64,000 bases of DNA from Linnemannia hyalina (taxonomy: Eukaryota > Mortierellomycota > Mortierellomycetes > Mortierellales > Mortierellaceae): contig JAHRHY010000016.1 in NCBI GenBank assembly GCA_019671135.1, positions 372,001-436,000 of the forward strand, read 5' to 3'. Of this stretch, positions 1 through 11,589 are shown piece after piece. Below the pieces are notes generated by a model. It was not told the DNA's origin, searched no databases, and saw only the letters and a list, made by a program, of their open reading frames with translations. Each line of letters begins with the position of its first letter. Position 1 is the first letter of the stretch. The position numbers and the translations under genes were made by a program.

Positions 1-2662
1 GCCAGCGTCCGGCTCTGGAAGCTGAAGAAGAGCGATGGCGGTAGCCATAGTGGTACTCTGGCTTGCTACACTGCCGTTGACGTCGTCACTGACCTTCACC
101 TCATCGTCCTCGCTAATCGCCACCACGGCTTCCACCGTTGACTTGAGAGCTTGCATCAACTGAGATCGAACGGCATCCTTGTTCAAACATTGTCGCTTGT
201 TGCCTGCCAGTTTGTCATTGTTGCCAATGCACCGCTTCAAGTCCTTCAGCTCGGATGCTGTCCTATCATTCTGAGCTTGTAAAGTAGCTGCTAGAACATT
301 CATACCGGCGTGCAAACTCTGAAGTCCGGCTTGCTGGCTTTGCTGCAGGCTCCGGATTGCAGCATCTTGGACACCGAGCCTCGCGCCGACCCTGTCAAAC
401 TCCAGTTGGATGATGGGTGTGGCAGATGCGAGGGAATCCGTGAGAGGAGAGGGATTTCTCATGCTCTCGAGTAGGGTTTGCTGGAAATCTTGAAACGCAG
501 GTGTTTTGAAGACAGGGTGATCGAAAACAGGGTGCGCGGCGGCAGCACCACCCCCGGACAGGATGACAGCTGCATCCTGAAGGATAACCTTTCGCAGGTG
601 GGCGAGAAGGCTAAGATGGCGCTTTCTTGAAATGACCTCATTCGACAGAACGGTCTGCATATCCTTGTCCGTGTACACCTGCTTGACTTCCTTGCACTCG
701 CCCCGTCGCAGCTTCTCACGCAACTCCTCGCGTCCGTGGAAAACGTCGCAGTCACGCATAATGTTGTCAATCGTGAGCCTCCAGAACGTGTCGGAGCAAG
801 CATCCTCGATGAAAGGGAACAACTGCCTTTGGAGCTCAATGCTGGGGATCACAGTGTTCCGAGCCAACCAAAAGCGCTCTAGACGGTCGCGGTCAAATCC
901 AGCCAATCGAAGGGCCACTGAAGGCTCTACACCCTCGAGATAGTGAGTTGAGAGACGGTTCGATGCCCAGTTCCCGTGCTTAGCGATAGCCTCTACCGTA
1001 GATCCACACATATGCGCGAATCTGGAGCCGTGCTTGCGCCCAAGGTGAGTCACTGTGCCCTTGTCCAATATCCCGCTCTCATGAAGAGCCTCCACCTGCG
1101 CCTGGAACTGGGAGTTGTAAGTCATCGGTGCATCCATTGGTTTGTTTCCAGCTAACAGATGGTAGTCGGTCCATTTAGGGTTGGTGAGATCAGGCGCCCT
1201 TTTGTTTTTGCTCTTAGTACAGCAAAAAAAAGGAAGAGGTGGGGGGAAGAACGCATTATTAAATGAGTGTTGAAATATGAGTGACACGACGCGTCGGCCG
1301 CCGACATTTACCACATGCACGCCACTTACCGACCAAAGCTCAAGCAAATAAAAGGCTAGCGCGCCAACTGGACACACATCTACTTCTTTGTTCCGAACTG
1401 CAACTCCATACTGAATCTTGCCGTCCTTGTTCGTCTTGCCTTGCCTCATCATCAGCACAACTCCAAGCACGAATTGGCCTTCTCTGCAGCTGGCATCGTT
1501 CGTATTTTTGTTGCGGTTGGGCTCGACGTCGTGGGCGAAAAGATCCGGGAGTCGGATCTGGCGTGTGACCTCGCTGCGGAACATCATAAAAAAGCAAAGA
1601 CTTACATCCGCACGGTCGCGTAACCCTTTCAAGCGGCGCTTTCTCAAGCTGGCTGCGCCCTCCACATTGCGCATCCAGAATCGCTTCATTAGCTGCCGAA
1701 CAATCGAAGTTGGGTTCTGGGTGAAGTCGATAGAGCCAAAGTCGGTATCTGTCGACCTCTTCCTGGCGGACATCCTCACGCGGTAAACGTCGATCAGAGG
1801 TTGAAGGTACGTCTTCGGGGCCGGAACTGTGCCATAATCCATCGCTAAATTGTTCCTGTCTTCACACTGATGCTTATAGAGGTCGCCAATGGCAGCGAGG
1901 TGCAAGAGAATGGTTGCCGTCGAGTACCACCGCTCTTCACTGTTATCGTTGTTGCTGTTGTGGATGTCAACGTCTCGACTGGCGTCCCCCTCGCAGTCGT
2001 CATCGCTTTTGTCCTCCACATCGCCTCCATCGACATCATCATCAGAACACGGGTCATCCATATTTGCCCGCCGTTCGCCGGACTTGTCCTTGCTGTTGTT
2101 GCCCTTCCTGTCTCTTGGCAACGGTTTGATCCGTATAATACCTATAGCATTTATATTTTCGTTAGTTCTTATAATTTCAAACACCACCATAGCGTTTCGT
2201 CGTCGTCGTCGTATCGTATGACCGCTCACATTAGTTCCATTCTTCATATTCATACCGTTTTGAGGATCTTCCGTCTCGCAGGTCAGGCAAGCAAAGTAAC
2301 GGGTTACTTTGCCTTTCGTGACGTTGTAATCATCCTTATATCCAGAAACGTCGCACCATTCCTATACCAATGGATGGAGTGATTGAGTTAGTTAGTGCGT
2401 CGAGTCGGGGGCCATAGTTTATCTATGCTTGTGCAAAAATGGGGGTACATTTTACAATTTGCCATACCATGAACTTCTCCTGGTACCGATCATACTGGTC
2501 CCGCGTCGACTGGGCTTGCAAGGACTTGCGAGCTTCGGCCACAAGCTGGGAGCTTGCTAGCTCCTTCTGCTTATTACAGAGGTGATTTTGCTGTTCAACC
2601 CTATTGCGTTCGCGGTAGGTTTCCAGCTTAGATTTTGCTCTTGCCGGCTGGCTGCCTTGCAT
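1..2662 (-). CDS. Crypton-type tyrosine recombinase, C-terminus cut by window edge
   Basis: Catalyses DNA strand exchange in Crypton elements. No stop codon appears before the window edge, so this is a partial gene of at least about 813 residues. The model has three exons: 2468-2662, 1330-2361 and 1-1212. The first intron (GTATGG...TATAG, 2362-2467) is well supported. The second (GTAAGT...CTAAG, 1213-1329) is in frame either way. Exon 1 is a polar coiled coil. Exon 2 opens with an N-terminal DNA-binding-like block (EWCDVSGYKDDYN), then an acidic linker. Catalytic boxes are visible: Arg in FRSEVTRQIRLPDLF (about residue 327), Lys in RQGKTNKDGK (about 371), HLGR (about 463), the Trp of GNW, and Tyr in THYLEG (about 499). 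The start is the first ATG in the open frame. All tyrosine-recombinase residues I can check are present, so it may be active or domesticated. The element ends were not found. Confidence 0.75.
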
Positions 2663-2864
2663 GCTCGTCTGCTGCCGTTTGTTTCGTGCTATGGCTTTGC
2701 CTTTAACAGAAAAGCTGCACGACTTGTTTAACGCGAAACAATAAAACAATAGAACGAAATAGTAAGTATGGTGGTATGGTGGATGCCAATCAGGTACAGG
2801 ACATATCGCCCCAATTGTGCAAAGACCTTTTTAGCTTACCCGTGTCATTAATTAGTCGGGTATT

Positions 2865-2884
2865 GGGGGGGGGGGGGGGGGGGG
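2865..2884. repeat. 20-base G homopolymer
   Basis: Uninterrupted G run upstream of the Crypton gene. Similar C or G runs occur at 14.45, 24.56, 29.49, 53.63 and 63.61 kb. Run length is uncertain by its nature. Confidence 0.9.
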
Positions 2885-2899
2885 TTGTGTGTAATGTGT

Positions 2900-3024
2900 A
2901 TTGGGGTGTGGGCTTGTTTGAATCAGGCTAATGTGGCGATGTGAAGTGAGAAAGAGGGAAGATTGGGGTGTGGGCTTGTCTGAATGAGGCTAATGTGGCG
3001 ATGTGGAGTGGAGAAAGAGGGAAG
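2900..3024. repeat. 62-bp tandem duplication
   Basis: Two adjacent copies of a 62-63 bp unit beginning attggggtgtgggcttg, with a few substitutions. It lies in the gap between the Crypton gene and the F-box pseudogene. No function is evident. Confidence 0.85.
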
Positions 3025-3248
3025 AATGGAGTGACATGCATGCGTTCCATGTGGATGATTCCGCCAGAAAAAAAAAATTATGCAAGGCTGCCTATCGGTT
3101 TAAAACCGTGCCTATGCCGACGGGGATAAACCCATATGTGTCACGTGACTTTTATAAACCGACCTTATGTGGATAACCCCGCAATACCATCATGACAATG
3201 ATGCAGAGTTTAATCGCATTCGAGAGTATCTTCAATGTTGGTTGTTAT

Positions 3249-4783
3249 TTAGGGGCTGGGAGAGTTTTGGTTGTTGTAATGGTTTACATGATCATCTTTC
3301 TTCCACCACTCCTTGCTTGGATCAGTCAAGTATACGGGACTCTTGCCGTCGGGGGTTAACTTGACTGGGATGCTGAGGGTCCGGATGTTGGTGCATGCCC
3401 ATCCGTCCATGATAGCATCCTCCAGTGTCAGATAACATTTGCTCGAGTAAAACTATGAGAGCTCAAGAACTTCCAGCGTCTGACAGTTTGTGAGAACTGC
3501 CCTGAGGACCGCACTCGCTAACGTGCGGCAGCTCGTTAGCTCGATTCTCTGAAGTGTCTCCGAATGTCGGGTTCAAGCAGCCCTCAGCTTGTCAGGAGAG
3601 TGATCCAGATATGCAAACAGCTTAAAGGTCTACAGTTGCTGTCCGGGGATCGCATCCATCATGCTCATTATCGTCGCTCCGTTGTTGTCCACGAAGGGAT
3701 GCGGCATTACAGGCTAGCGATGTGAGGGCAGTGCTTACCAATCGTCTCTGCAACCTTCTCAGAGTCCACCAAGTCCCTGAGGGAAGGGACCATGAGATAC
3801 TCCAATGCGGACAATACTCCAAAACCCTGCAGAGAAGAGGCGCCTGATATCCTGTATACGATGACGGGATCTCGAGAGTCTTGAGGTGACGCAAAGGTTC
3901 CTTCCGCAGAACTAAAGACCCTTGTCCATAATCCCTGTCACTCTCCCATGGATCTAGCCGCAATATCCCCTTCCGGTCCTCCACGATCGGGAGCACATGA
4001 AGTTCCTCCAAGGAAACAGGGCAGCTGAAGAAGATCGCCTCAAGAGTTCAAGAGGGGATATCATTCGGCGCCAGACCATGCAGTTTTAAGGTCCTGAGAT
4101 GCTGCAGTCCAGAGATTGTCCGACAGAGGTCCCGCATTACCATCGACGAATTGATATCCAATGTCCAGAGATCCAAATGCAAAAGCGTCGAACTGTTAAG
4201 GCAGAGTAGCCAAAACGTTTGATGATGTTGAGGCTCGTAAAGATATCCCCATGGTAGGTCGACGTTGCTGCTACCATAGGAATCGGTGCCGATGAATGCC
4301 TTGCAAATGGTCAGCCGACGAAGTGGGGGCAGGGAGATGGCAGGCAGCGACTCTGAGATCTCCATTCCTTTATAGGCGGGATGTGTGAGGGCGTCCGTCG
4401 AAACGACGTCTTTCTCTGTATCCTTTAGTGCATCCGGTCCTGCTGACGACCTTGTCAGAGTCGTGTTGAGGTAGGCCAAGACGGCTTGGAAATAGGACCA
4501 GGAAAAATCGGCCTTCCAGTAGACAGCGCGGACGGCATCGATATTGTTGTATAGTGCCTGCAGCCTCGGGTGAGGCCAGGAGACTTGCCTGGATAGTGTT
4601 GGCCTGGTCAAAAAAGTCCTCTCCAAGAAGATGAATGGAATGCCACAGTAAGGATGTGCAGATGGAACACAGACGTCGGTTCGCGAGGCTGAGGTAGACG
4701 ATGTCCTGGCGGGAGAGGTGTGGTGGAGTGATGAGAGCGATCAGTTCTGGGAGGGTGAAGAATGATTCGCAGGCCGTAGTCAT
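3249..4783 (-). pseudogene. Broken F-box/LRR-type gene
   Basis: Relative of the intact F-box genes at 43.5 and 56.0 kb. It starts with MTTACESFFTLPELIALI, an F-box-like first 50 residues. It then shifts frame near 4556, continues as WKADFSWSYFQAVLAYLNTT, meets an in-frame TGA at 4046-4048 just before LEAIFFSCP, shifts again near 3800, and ends as LTDPSKEWWKKDDH. Each segment aligns in order with the intact paralogues, so this is one gene with several lesions. Its C-terminal part is missing. F-box proteins normally bring substrates to SCF ubiquitin ligases, but this copy cannot make a full protein. The final TAA is at 3249-3251. Confidence 0.8.
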
Positions 4784-5039
4784 CCTGTGGATGTTGGTGG
4801 ATGGGTGAGTCCTGATGCTGACAATGAAATTGAAGAGAGTAGAGGAGGATGTGCATTTCAGGAGCCCATGAAAATGAACAGGAAGAACGCAGCAAGAAAA
4901 GGGATGGAGGAGGAGCGGGTATTCAGATGTGTCTTCGGTGACGTATGCGCCCATTTTCCATTTTCCTCATGGTTCCAAAAAAAAAAAAAAAAAAAAAGCC
5001 AACTCATCCTCCAACAACATCGTACATGCAACAGCCACA

Positions 5040-6011
5040 ATGACCATCAGCATGTCGATCCTTCCATTGCAATCCCATCCTATTATCAGAATGGAATGCT
5101 TCTCCAACAGCAAAGCCAACCCACAACGCGCCGCCAAGCTCCTCGCTGAAAACGAAGAGAAATCGAACAATTGTAAGATGTTGGTTGGCTTATTCGAGTT
5201 CAATGACCAAGTGAACCAATGGAAGTACACTGGTGACACCTTCGAGCATGTGTGGACCGGTGATTGGTCAATATATGACCGTGATAGCCACTTTCTTTTC
5301 AACAGTGACGCCTCGGTTCTCTATGTGGCGACGCGCGACGACAACACGCTCTATGCCCTGGACGCCACCAATCACCTCAAAGTCATTGCCAAGGTTGACC
5401 TGCCCTTCCGTCCCAAGAGCCCCACCCTGGCCCTTACCCCCAAGAACTCTACTCTCTACATCACCAGTACTTTTCCCTGGGTCGTGAGCGTATACAACGC
5501 CAGCACTCTCCAGTTGTTGGGGACCGTCCCGAGTGGACGCCATGACTTCGACACGCTGGGTGATGAGGACATGGCCATAATAGCCAAGTTCTACAACCCC
5601 TCCACCTCAATTGCCCACCGCCGTATATACCTCGCCGCTGACAACCGTGACGCAGTAGTGATCGATACCCCCCAGCTGCATTGCGTCTCCCACACGCTGG
5701 TTTGCCGAATCTCATCATATGTGGATCTAGTCTACACCAGGGATGGCGGTGACAATCCCTGGCTTCTAGATTTGGAAACGCTGCGCACAGTGATGGTGGA
5801 CCTAGTCGAGGACGACTTCGTTGATTTCGAGTTCGCTGACGCTTCCAAGGTTGTATTCAGAAGCGGCAAGGGTGAAATATTCGAGGTGTTCCATGACCAG
5901 CTGAGGAAGTGCATGGATGCAGAGGGCCATCTGTCTGCGGATGCTCCTACCACCATTGCAGTAAATGCTGTTGAGATTTGGGACCTGTCCTCAACTTCCC
6001 TTTTTATTTAG
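5040..6011 (+). CDS. Predicted beta-propeller-like protein, unknown function
   Basis: Uninterrupted single-exon gene of 323 residues from the ATG at 5040. The frame is open further upstream but passes through an A-run and lacks a good start, so this ATG (MTISMSILPLQ) or the one beginning MECFSNS is preferred. The body is built of beta-rich blades with phrases such as SVLYVATRDDNTLYALD and STLYITSTFPWVVSVYN, the pattern of YVTN/WD-type propellers where each repeat reads as value, label and value. There is no signal peptide, membrane segment or catalytic motif. Calling it a propeller is my inference. No specific family was recognised. It sits head to head with the F-box pseudogene, about 250 bp away. 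Confidence 0.6.
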   Translation: MTISMSILPLQSHPIIRMECFSNSKANPQRAAKLLAENEEKSNNCKMLVGLFEFNDQVNQWKYTGDTFEHVWTGDWSIYDRDSHFLFNSDASVLYVATRDDNTLYALDATNHLKVIAKVDLPFRPKSPTLALTPKNSTLYITSTFPWVVSVYNASTLQLLGTVPSGRHDFDTLGDEDMAIIAKFYNPSTSIAHRRIYLAADNRDAVVIDTPQLHCVSHTLVCRISSYVDLVYTRDGGDNPWLLDLETLRTVMVDLVEDDFVDFEFADASKVVFRSGKGEIFEVFHDQLRKCMDAEGHLSADAPTTIAVNAVEIWDLSSTSLFI

Positions 6012-7990
6012 CGAAGAATCACGAAGAATACGTGAACAGGACGACAATAAATGAGTTAGGTCTATCTTTTTCTTTACACGTTCTCCCACTGGATTTCATA
6101 ATGCCCTGCCATTAGCACGGTAACTCTGGAAGCTTCCTCGCTCTTATGAATAAGACATGCAGACCATTACCGGCAATGACTTGGAGTACTTGTTAGAATA
6201 CACGAACTACTTCAGTACAATACAAGTGAACAAAACATCGACAATGCGACCTGGAATCTCTACTTAAGCAAGGAATGAAATAGCCGACATCGAAGGATCA
6301 TAAAGTAACGTCACTATGAACGATTGGCTGCCACAAGCCGGGTTTTCCGAGATTTGTCGTGTTTGTTTGTTTGTCACAAGAGCTATAGACAATCCATCCA
6401 ATTTGACCAATGCAGTGCCAGATGTGTTGTCGCATACACACCCAACAGATTAATTGGGCCTCACTTACGTAGTGGAAAAGTGGAGCCTGTAGGTTTTTGT
6501 TTACCGGGAGGGAAAATGGTGGGGTGGACGTTGGCCAACGTTTCCCTGAGAGGAAAATGGTAATAGAAAAGAAGGGGAAAAATGGGCTATGATGGCAGGA
6601 CATATTACGAGCGGCCAATCATATCATTACGACTAGGGAGCCTTCATTTTTTGCCACTTTCCATTATCCACGGTGGTGAGTGAGGAATGTTTTGCATTAC
6701 CAGTCTGTTGAAAACGTGTATTTAACAAAACTTGTATGATCATTGCACTCTCCTTTCCTTCAGCAGGTGTTACAACACCGTAGGCACAAACATGGACAAT
6801 TAAACTTTAAATACTGCAACAGCCCAATCCTACTCCGTATCTGCGACAAGGTCGCGTTCACACATTGCTTTGTTTGTTTGTTTGTTTGTCATATCCTTTT
6901 GACAAATGCAGTGCCACATGCACATTGCCTTACTATGTATGGTGTAGGCTACACTCGCCCCGGACGCAGAATGACTGTGAGCAAGACTTTTGTGTTTGTG
7001 AGCAAAATTTTCCGCCCAATAAAGGGCTGAAGCAGATTGTTTACTCGAGCAGGTTGAAAAATCGGACTCCTCCTCTCCCAAGATGGCCCTGGACTCTGGT
7101 GTCTTTCCATCATGGCACTCAAACGCCCTAAGTACGAACAACGACTATTAAACATTCAACTCTTATCATTTCGCCTTGTGTACCATTGTAAGTATGTAGT
7201 CAGCTCTTGAAAAGAATTGATCTTGCAAGTCAACAGCTATCATTTTTTGGCACAATCAATCATACAGATGGATGAACGGCTTCTGTTGCAATCCAATGTA
7301 AAAATGGCCATTAGCTCTTGGCGCAAATCATCCGCAAGTAAATATTTGACTCTGGGGCCGTTTGACCATGCAAGTCCTTCCTACTGAACACCTGCTTTGG
7401 TACATGTTTTGTTTGTCCTTTTGGGTTCAGTCCAATTCTTTCTCAGCATTGGTCTTTGTGTACTAAGGTCCAGGTCCTCTGCCAGATCCATGTTGACCGG
7501 TTAATTTTCGTTTAGTGATTGAAATATCGTCCTTCTCTCTTACAGTCAAATGCGTGTCGCTGTGGTGTATTGTTTTCGTATAGATATGGATAATGCGGCC
7601 GACAGTGAGAATTGACGATTTCGCGAAATGACGAAGTACGGTAAATTTTTTAATGCTTTTAACGACTCCTACTGTTTGTCGCTTTGAGGATAGTTTGCGT
7701 AGGTTTCAAGGCTCGGCGTTGAGGAGGATGTAGAAAGAGAACGTGGTGTGCCGGCATAAGAAAAACTCGGCAGAGACGGAAAGAAAAGAATAAATTACGA
7801 GAAAGAAGAAAGGCTACATTGGGATATAGAGGGCAGGACGGTATGAATTTGCTCTCAGGTCTAAAAACATGATTTTTTTTCTTTTCGATTGCTTCCACCA
7901 ATTCACTCTTCAAAGAACAGCGCATAAAAAAGAAAGCCGTTGCTTTTGCCGCGGGCATCGCCACGAAGCCTCAAAATACTGTCAAACAAA
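6012..7990. other. Gene-poor interval
   Basis: No convincing reading frame. It contains an antisense LSU rRNA fragment (6282-6340) and two related stretches with gtttgtttgtttgt runs at about 6358 and 6865, each followed by a similar aatgcagtgcca segment. This suggests a decayed repeat. Confidence 0.5.
6282..6340 (-). repeat. Antisense fragment of 25S/28S rRNA, domain V
   Basis: The + strand reads agccgacatcgaaggatca, then a taacgtcactatgaacg block, then ggctgccacaagccg. The reverse complement is the conserved peptidyl-transferase-centre region of fungal large-subunit rRNA. It is only about 60 bp and has a few changes from the rRNA, so it is a relic and not a gene. Confidence 0.75.
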
Positions 7991-7994
7991 ACTA

Positions 7995-8413
7995 CATGTA
8001 TATAAAGGCCATAGTCCCCCGAGTCATCAGATCCTCACCTCCTCGACATCGCAACCTTACCTTGATTAAGGTAAATACAGTCCCCCGCCCCCTTCACAAA
8101 CTCTCAATACCCGCCTATTCAGCATCCTCCACAAACACGTCTCTGCACCTACCTTAATACTTTTTTTCTACGATAGCATTCGTAACGCGTGCAGCAACCA
8201 CCGCAAAAGTCGCCACACACCCCTACAAGAACGTTTACGGAAGTGCCCACAAGAAGTCCCACACAACCTCCAAACAAACCATTTGATCTGACCAGACTCA
8301 TGTATGTCGTCTACATTATTGAACTTTTCGCGAATACTCATAATTGACCTATGTACACTCTCTGACACACGCTCACCTCTCACCCCTCTTCCCTCTCTTT
8401 GTTCATTGATAGC
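7995..8413 (+). promoter_or_regulatory. Shared promoter/leader module, locus A
   Basis: TATA box TATATAAAG at 7999-8007 inside catgtatataaag, followed by a CA-rich leader. The leader contains acggaagtgcccacaagaag and tctgaccagactcat, then a probable leader intron (GTATGT...GATAG) whose acceptor lies one base before the ATG at 8414. The same blocks occur upstream of the genes at 14.8 and 50.3 kb and partly at 28.4 kb. Confidence 0.65.
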
Positions 8414-8761
8414 ATGTTGCCAATCATGAAAGTAACACTTATATTGATCGCCTGCCTTGCGTTTATTCAGCTTGCACGGGCCGACGCGCCAGCCTGCGGA
8501 TCGTTTACGATGATTTGGAAGCCAAACGAGTCCAGAGATGTTTTAACCGATAATCTCTCTTGATACACCAAAAACAAATTTAATTGGATTGAGGGCACAA
8601 ATGAGGCGGACTCGTACACCATCAGATACCACTGCGGAAATGCTTCAAAGTCCGAGCCCGTCGATTACAATGGTTGCATTGTTGTCGGGCGTAACCAGAA
8701 GATTGTTGGAACTTGCGTTGTGAAGTATGGGACGCTCAGATGGAGCTGTATGCAAAAGTAG
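8414..8761 (+). pseudogene. Small secreted protein gene with an in-frame TGA
   Basis: The frame codes 115 residues interrupted once, by TGA at 8561-8563 (codon 50); otherwise it is open to TAG at 8759-8761. Residues 1-22 form a clear signal peptide (MKVTLILIACLAFIQLARA after an upstream MLPI). The mature part has cysteines spread on both sides of the stop (PACGSF, YHCGNAS, NGCIVV, GTCVVK, WSCMQK), so the downstream part was coding until recently. The stop may replace Trp, the codon one base away. It could also be a sequencing error or a read-through gene. Its function is unknown; it has a complete promoter/leader module. Confidence 0.6.
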
Positions 8762-9590
8762 AACGTAGTTAATACGCGTATATTGCCCCTCCAAAACTAT
8801 GAAGCTGGTCAGATTTATGTGGCTAGTATTTACATAGACTACTCCATTTTCCCCACCAAAAAAACCTGTTCGCATGTATGTAGTTAGTACTTGCACTGCC
8901 CCATAAAACATATTTGTTTAATAGCATTTTGTGTTTCTCAAAACAACAACAACCGACGAAAGGGACTGCTTCGCGATCGTAATAGTCGATAGTTATTATG
9001 TCCGCGGGGCGAGATTGTGTAACATTAAGTTTACTGCGAAATGGATAGGATAGCTAGGATTTGTTCGTGAACACGAACAGTTTGGAGCTCATTAAAAATA
9101 AATACTGATATCCCTCGATGTTCCTTTCTGCCTTTGGCTTTGTACTCCCGCGTCCTCGGATTTTCTTCTGTCGCGTAGCGTCCTCCGTTGTCTGTCGTCA
9201 CAGTATCATAAGTACGTCCTATTACCTGTATCGTAGGAGCGTCCTATTACTTCACCTTCTATCCACCACACCTCCACTACCACTACCACTACCACTATAT
9301 AAATAACCTCCCTACTTGTACAACAAAGGTCATCGCCTCTTGCCTCGTCCTCTTGTCCCTAATACTCTTGTCTTCCTCTTGTCCACTTCCTTGTTTCTCT
9401 CACTTTGTTCTCTGTTACTGTTGCATCCATCTTTTTTAGGATGCCGTCGAATCTCCCTTGTACCTACTCATTTTATATTTCTCCGTCTTTTTCGCGTTTG
9501 TTGCCCTTTCATACCTTTCTTGCTTTGTAACTTTTTCCTTTTTGGTCACTTGAATAAACCATAACCTCTGCTTTGGTATATAAATAGGGG
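8762..9590. other. Intergenic, no gene seen
   Basis: AT-rich, with a TATA-like sequence at about 9296 preceded by short ccacta repeats, and another (ggtatataaataggg) at about 9576. No downstream reading frame with coding character was found. Confidence 0.4.
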
Positions 9591-9594
9591 GATA

Positions 9595-9638
9595 GTAAAG
9601 CGACGTCACTATGAACGCTTGGCGCCACAAGCCATTCC
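9595..9638 (-). repeat. Antisense LSU rRNA domain V fragment
   Basis: Reads gtaaagcgacgtcactatga then acgcttggcgccacaagcc on the + strand, the complement of the same conserved rRNA block as at 6282. It lies between a TATA-like site and the RBR gene. Confidence 0.65.
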
Positions 9639-10176
9639 CTCGTGACCCATCATTATTACGTGAGAACACATAGTTGATATGCATGTGAATAGCAAAAGAG
9701 ACAGAGCAAGGTGCAAGAGGTGATATGGATGCTATTACTATAGAGAGCTGATTAATAGGTACTGGTTGCAGCGCGCATGTCAGCTTGAGACATAGGTAAT
9801 GGGCATTGTAAAACACTGACAATATGGTTTGTTAGTGAACTTGGAGCACTGACCGCTTGGTTTGGAGCGCTGAGACAAATCAATGGCCGCTTTTTTTGTA
9901 CTGTAATGATGGAGGCAAAGCACTGGCCACTTAGTTTGTCTATGTATCGAAATAGATAAGGTCATCATTGTGCTGTAATGACATCATAGTGCAAATCGAA
10001 TATAAAGAAGCAGTCGAAGAACACAAAATACTTCATTTTGCCATTGTATTCGAAACCTCTAGTAAGTGCCTCCTTATAATCATTCTATTATCTCCATTTT
10101 ATTCTTCACCAAGACTAAAGCTCTTTTTGCCCAAATTTAATTCCTGTTTACCCACAGTTCGAAACTCAATCAAACG

Positions 10177-11172
10177 ATGCAGATTTTCTTCCTAAACCTC
10201 AATGGGCGGTCTATTTGCGCACAGCTCGTCGACGCGTTTACTCTAAAGGATTTCCTCTATACCGCGGGCAAAGTTTTGGGGCACCGCAGTCGAGACGAGA
10301 CTCTAGGCTTTCAATACACAGTCTGCGGCAAACCTCTGAATGTGATGAACGAGGAGGAGTTTGATAGGCAGAAGCAGTATATTACAGAAGACTGCAGCAT
10401 TTTTACGCTGGGTCGTCTGCTGGGAGGATGGGCTCTTTCGGACACGCTTCAGGAGATAGCTGAGCAGCAACTTCAGGAGGAACTGGGAGAGGTGGCCACA
10501 TGCTCTGCCGAGTGTTCGATCTGCCTTGACACGTCAGTGGATTGTATTCGAGCATGCTGCATCTGGGTCTGCAGAGAGGATCTTGAGAGGTGGCTACGGG
10601 ACAAGATGTTCAAGGTGTCTTGCACAGTATGCTCTGAAGCAATTAAGCTCAAAGACATATTCAAGACACCTGAATATATTTCAACTCTCCAGGCTATGGA
10701 GGATGAAAAAGAGCTGTTGCGGAACATGGATTGCGGGCGCTGCCACGACTGTGGTGCGCTTATGCTTAACGAAACCATGTATGCACGTCAGACGTGTGTT
10801 CAGTGCTTCCGCGTATTCTGTTTCTTTTGCAACCGCAATTGGAATGCCGCAACAATGTCCGATCACCGGAATTCATGTGGCAAGGAGTGTCTCTATGAGA
10901 CCATGATCTCCTTTCGGCTCATACCCTTCCATTACAACGCGAACATGAAGATTCCGAGCGAGCGTACGTGTCCCCGGTGTTTCAATTTTGGTGCATATGA
11001 TGGCAAGTGCAAGTATCACACATGCACAGTATGCCAGCTGACTTTTTGTTTTCTGTGCCTCGAGAAGGAGAGCGAGTGCAAAAGAAAATATAAGTCCTCA
11101 TATGATAAAGTCTGCGTCCAAACTCCTGCCACTCAGGATTACAGCATGTTTCCACGGTTGATGGCATCGTAA
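10177..11172 (+). CDS. RBR-type E3 ubiquitin ligase with N-terminal ubiquitin-like domain
   Basis: Intronless, 331 residues. Residues 1-80 resemble ubiquitin (start MQIFFLNLNGRS). A RING1-like cluster begins at about C109 (CSAECSICLD ... CTVC). An in-between-RING block follows at about 188-245 (CGRCHDCGALM ... CFFCNRNW ... CGKEC). RING2 starts near 265 (CPRCFNF ... KCKYHTCTVCQLTFCFLC); the Cys of KCKYHTC is the expected thioester-forming residue. In this family, RING1 binds the E2 and ubiquitin passes through the RING2 Cys to the substrate. A TATA-like aatataaagaag lies about 170 bp upstream of the ATG. No neighbour suggests a target. The gene looks complete and functional. Confidence 0.85.
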   Translation: MQIFFLNLNGRSICAQLVDAFTLKDFLYTAGKVLGHRSRDETLGFQYTVCGKPLNVMNEEEFDRQKQYITEDCSIFTLGRLLGGWALSDTLQEIAEQQLQEELGEVATCSAECSICLDTSVDCIRACCIWVCREDLERWLRDKMFKVSCTVCSEAIKLKDIFKTPEYISTLQAMEDEKELLRNMDCGRCHDCGALMLNETMYARQTCVQCFRVFCFFCNRNWNAATMSDHRNSCGKECLYETMISFRLIPFHYNANMKIPSERTCPRCFNFGAYDGKCKYHTCTVCQLTFCFLCLEKESECKRKYKSSYDKVCVQTPATQDYSMFPRLMAS

Positions 11173-11585
11173 ACGTGATTCTCCAACGTCATGTCCGTTA
11201 AGCCGTACCCGCCATCGGTAGTAATTTCACCCAGATAGCAAACAATATATAAATACGTAACCAAAACAATAGTACTTCCTGGATTTAATGTGTATCATAT
11301 AATAATGAACCGTCCTTTGCCAAAAAAAAAAAAAATGAATGGAAACAACAAATAAAAGAGGACCTTAGGCGATCACCTGATCTCTATCTGCTTGCTCGAA
11401 AAGAGCGAGTTGGGTGAGACATCTAGAGTCCATGGCATTGTTATATTCGGCAATGCTAACCACTTCCGATCCCAACATCGCTCCATCAGCTTCATATGTT
11501 TGGTAACACCATAACCAACCCGACTCCAACCAACTTCCCCTGAATAACTTTGTCGTTCCACTGGATTTGAAGGCAAGGTAAAAAA
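11173..11585. other. Intergenic, 3' flank of the RBR gene
   Basis: Contains an AT-rich tail and a 13-base A run near 11320. No coding frame was recognised. Confidence 0.4.
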
Positions 11586-11589
11586 ATGG

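Noticed and set aside
459..839. 126-residue minus-strand frame
   Set aside because: It is a shadow of the Crypton gene, which runs through this region in another minus-strand frame without a stop to the window edge.
1590..1620. Possible intron at GTAAGTC...CCGCAG in the Crypton gene
   Set aside because: Removing it would break the frame, while reading through gives the expected conserved segment ending FRSEVTRQIRL.
4929..5039. N-terminal extension of the beta-propeller gene
   Set aside because: It includes an A-run encoding Lys repeats and has no good start; the downstream ATG is more natural.
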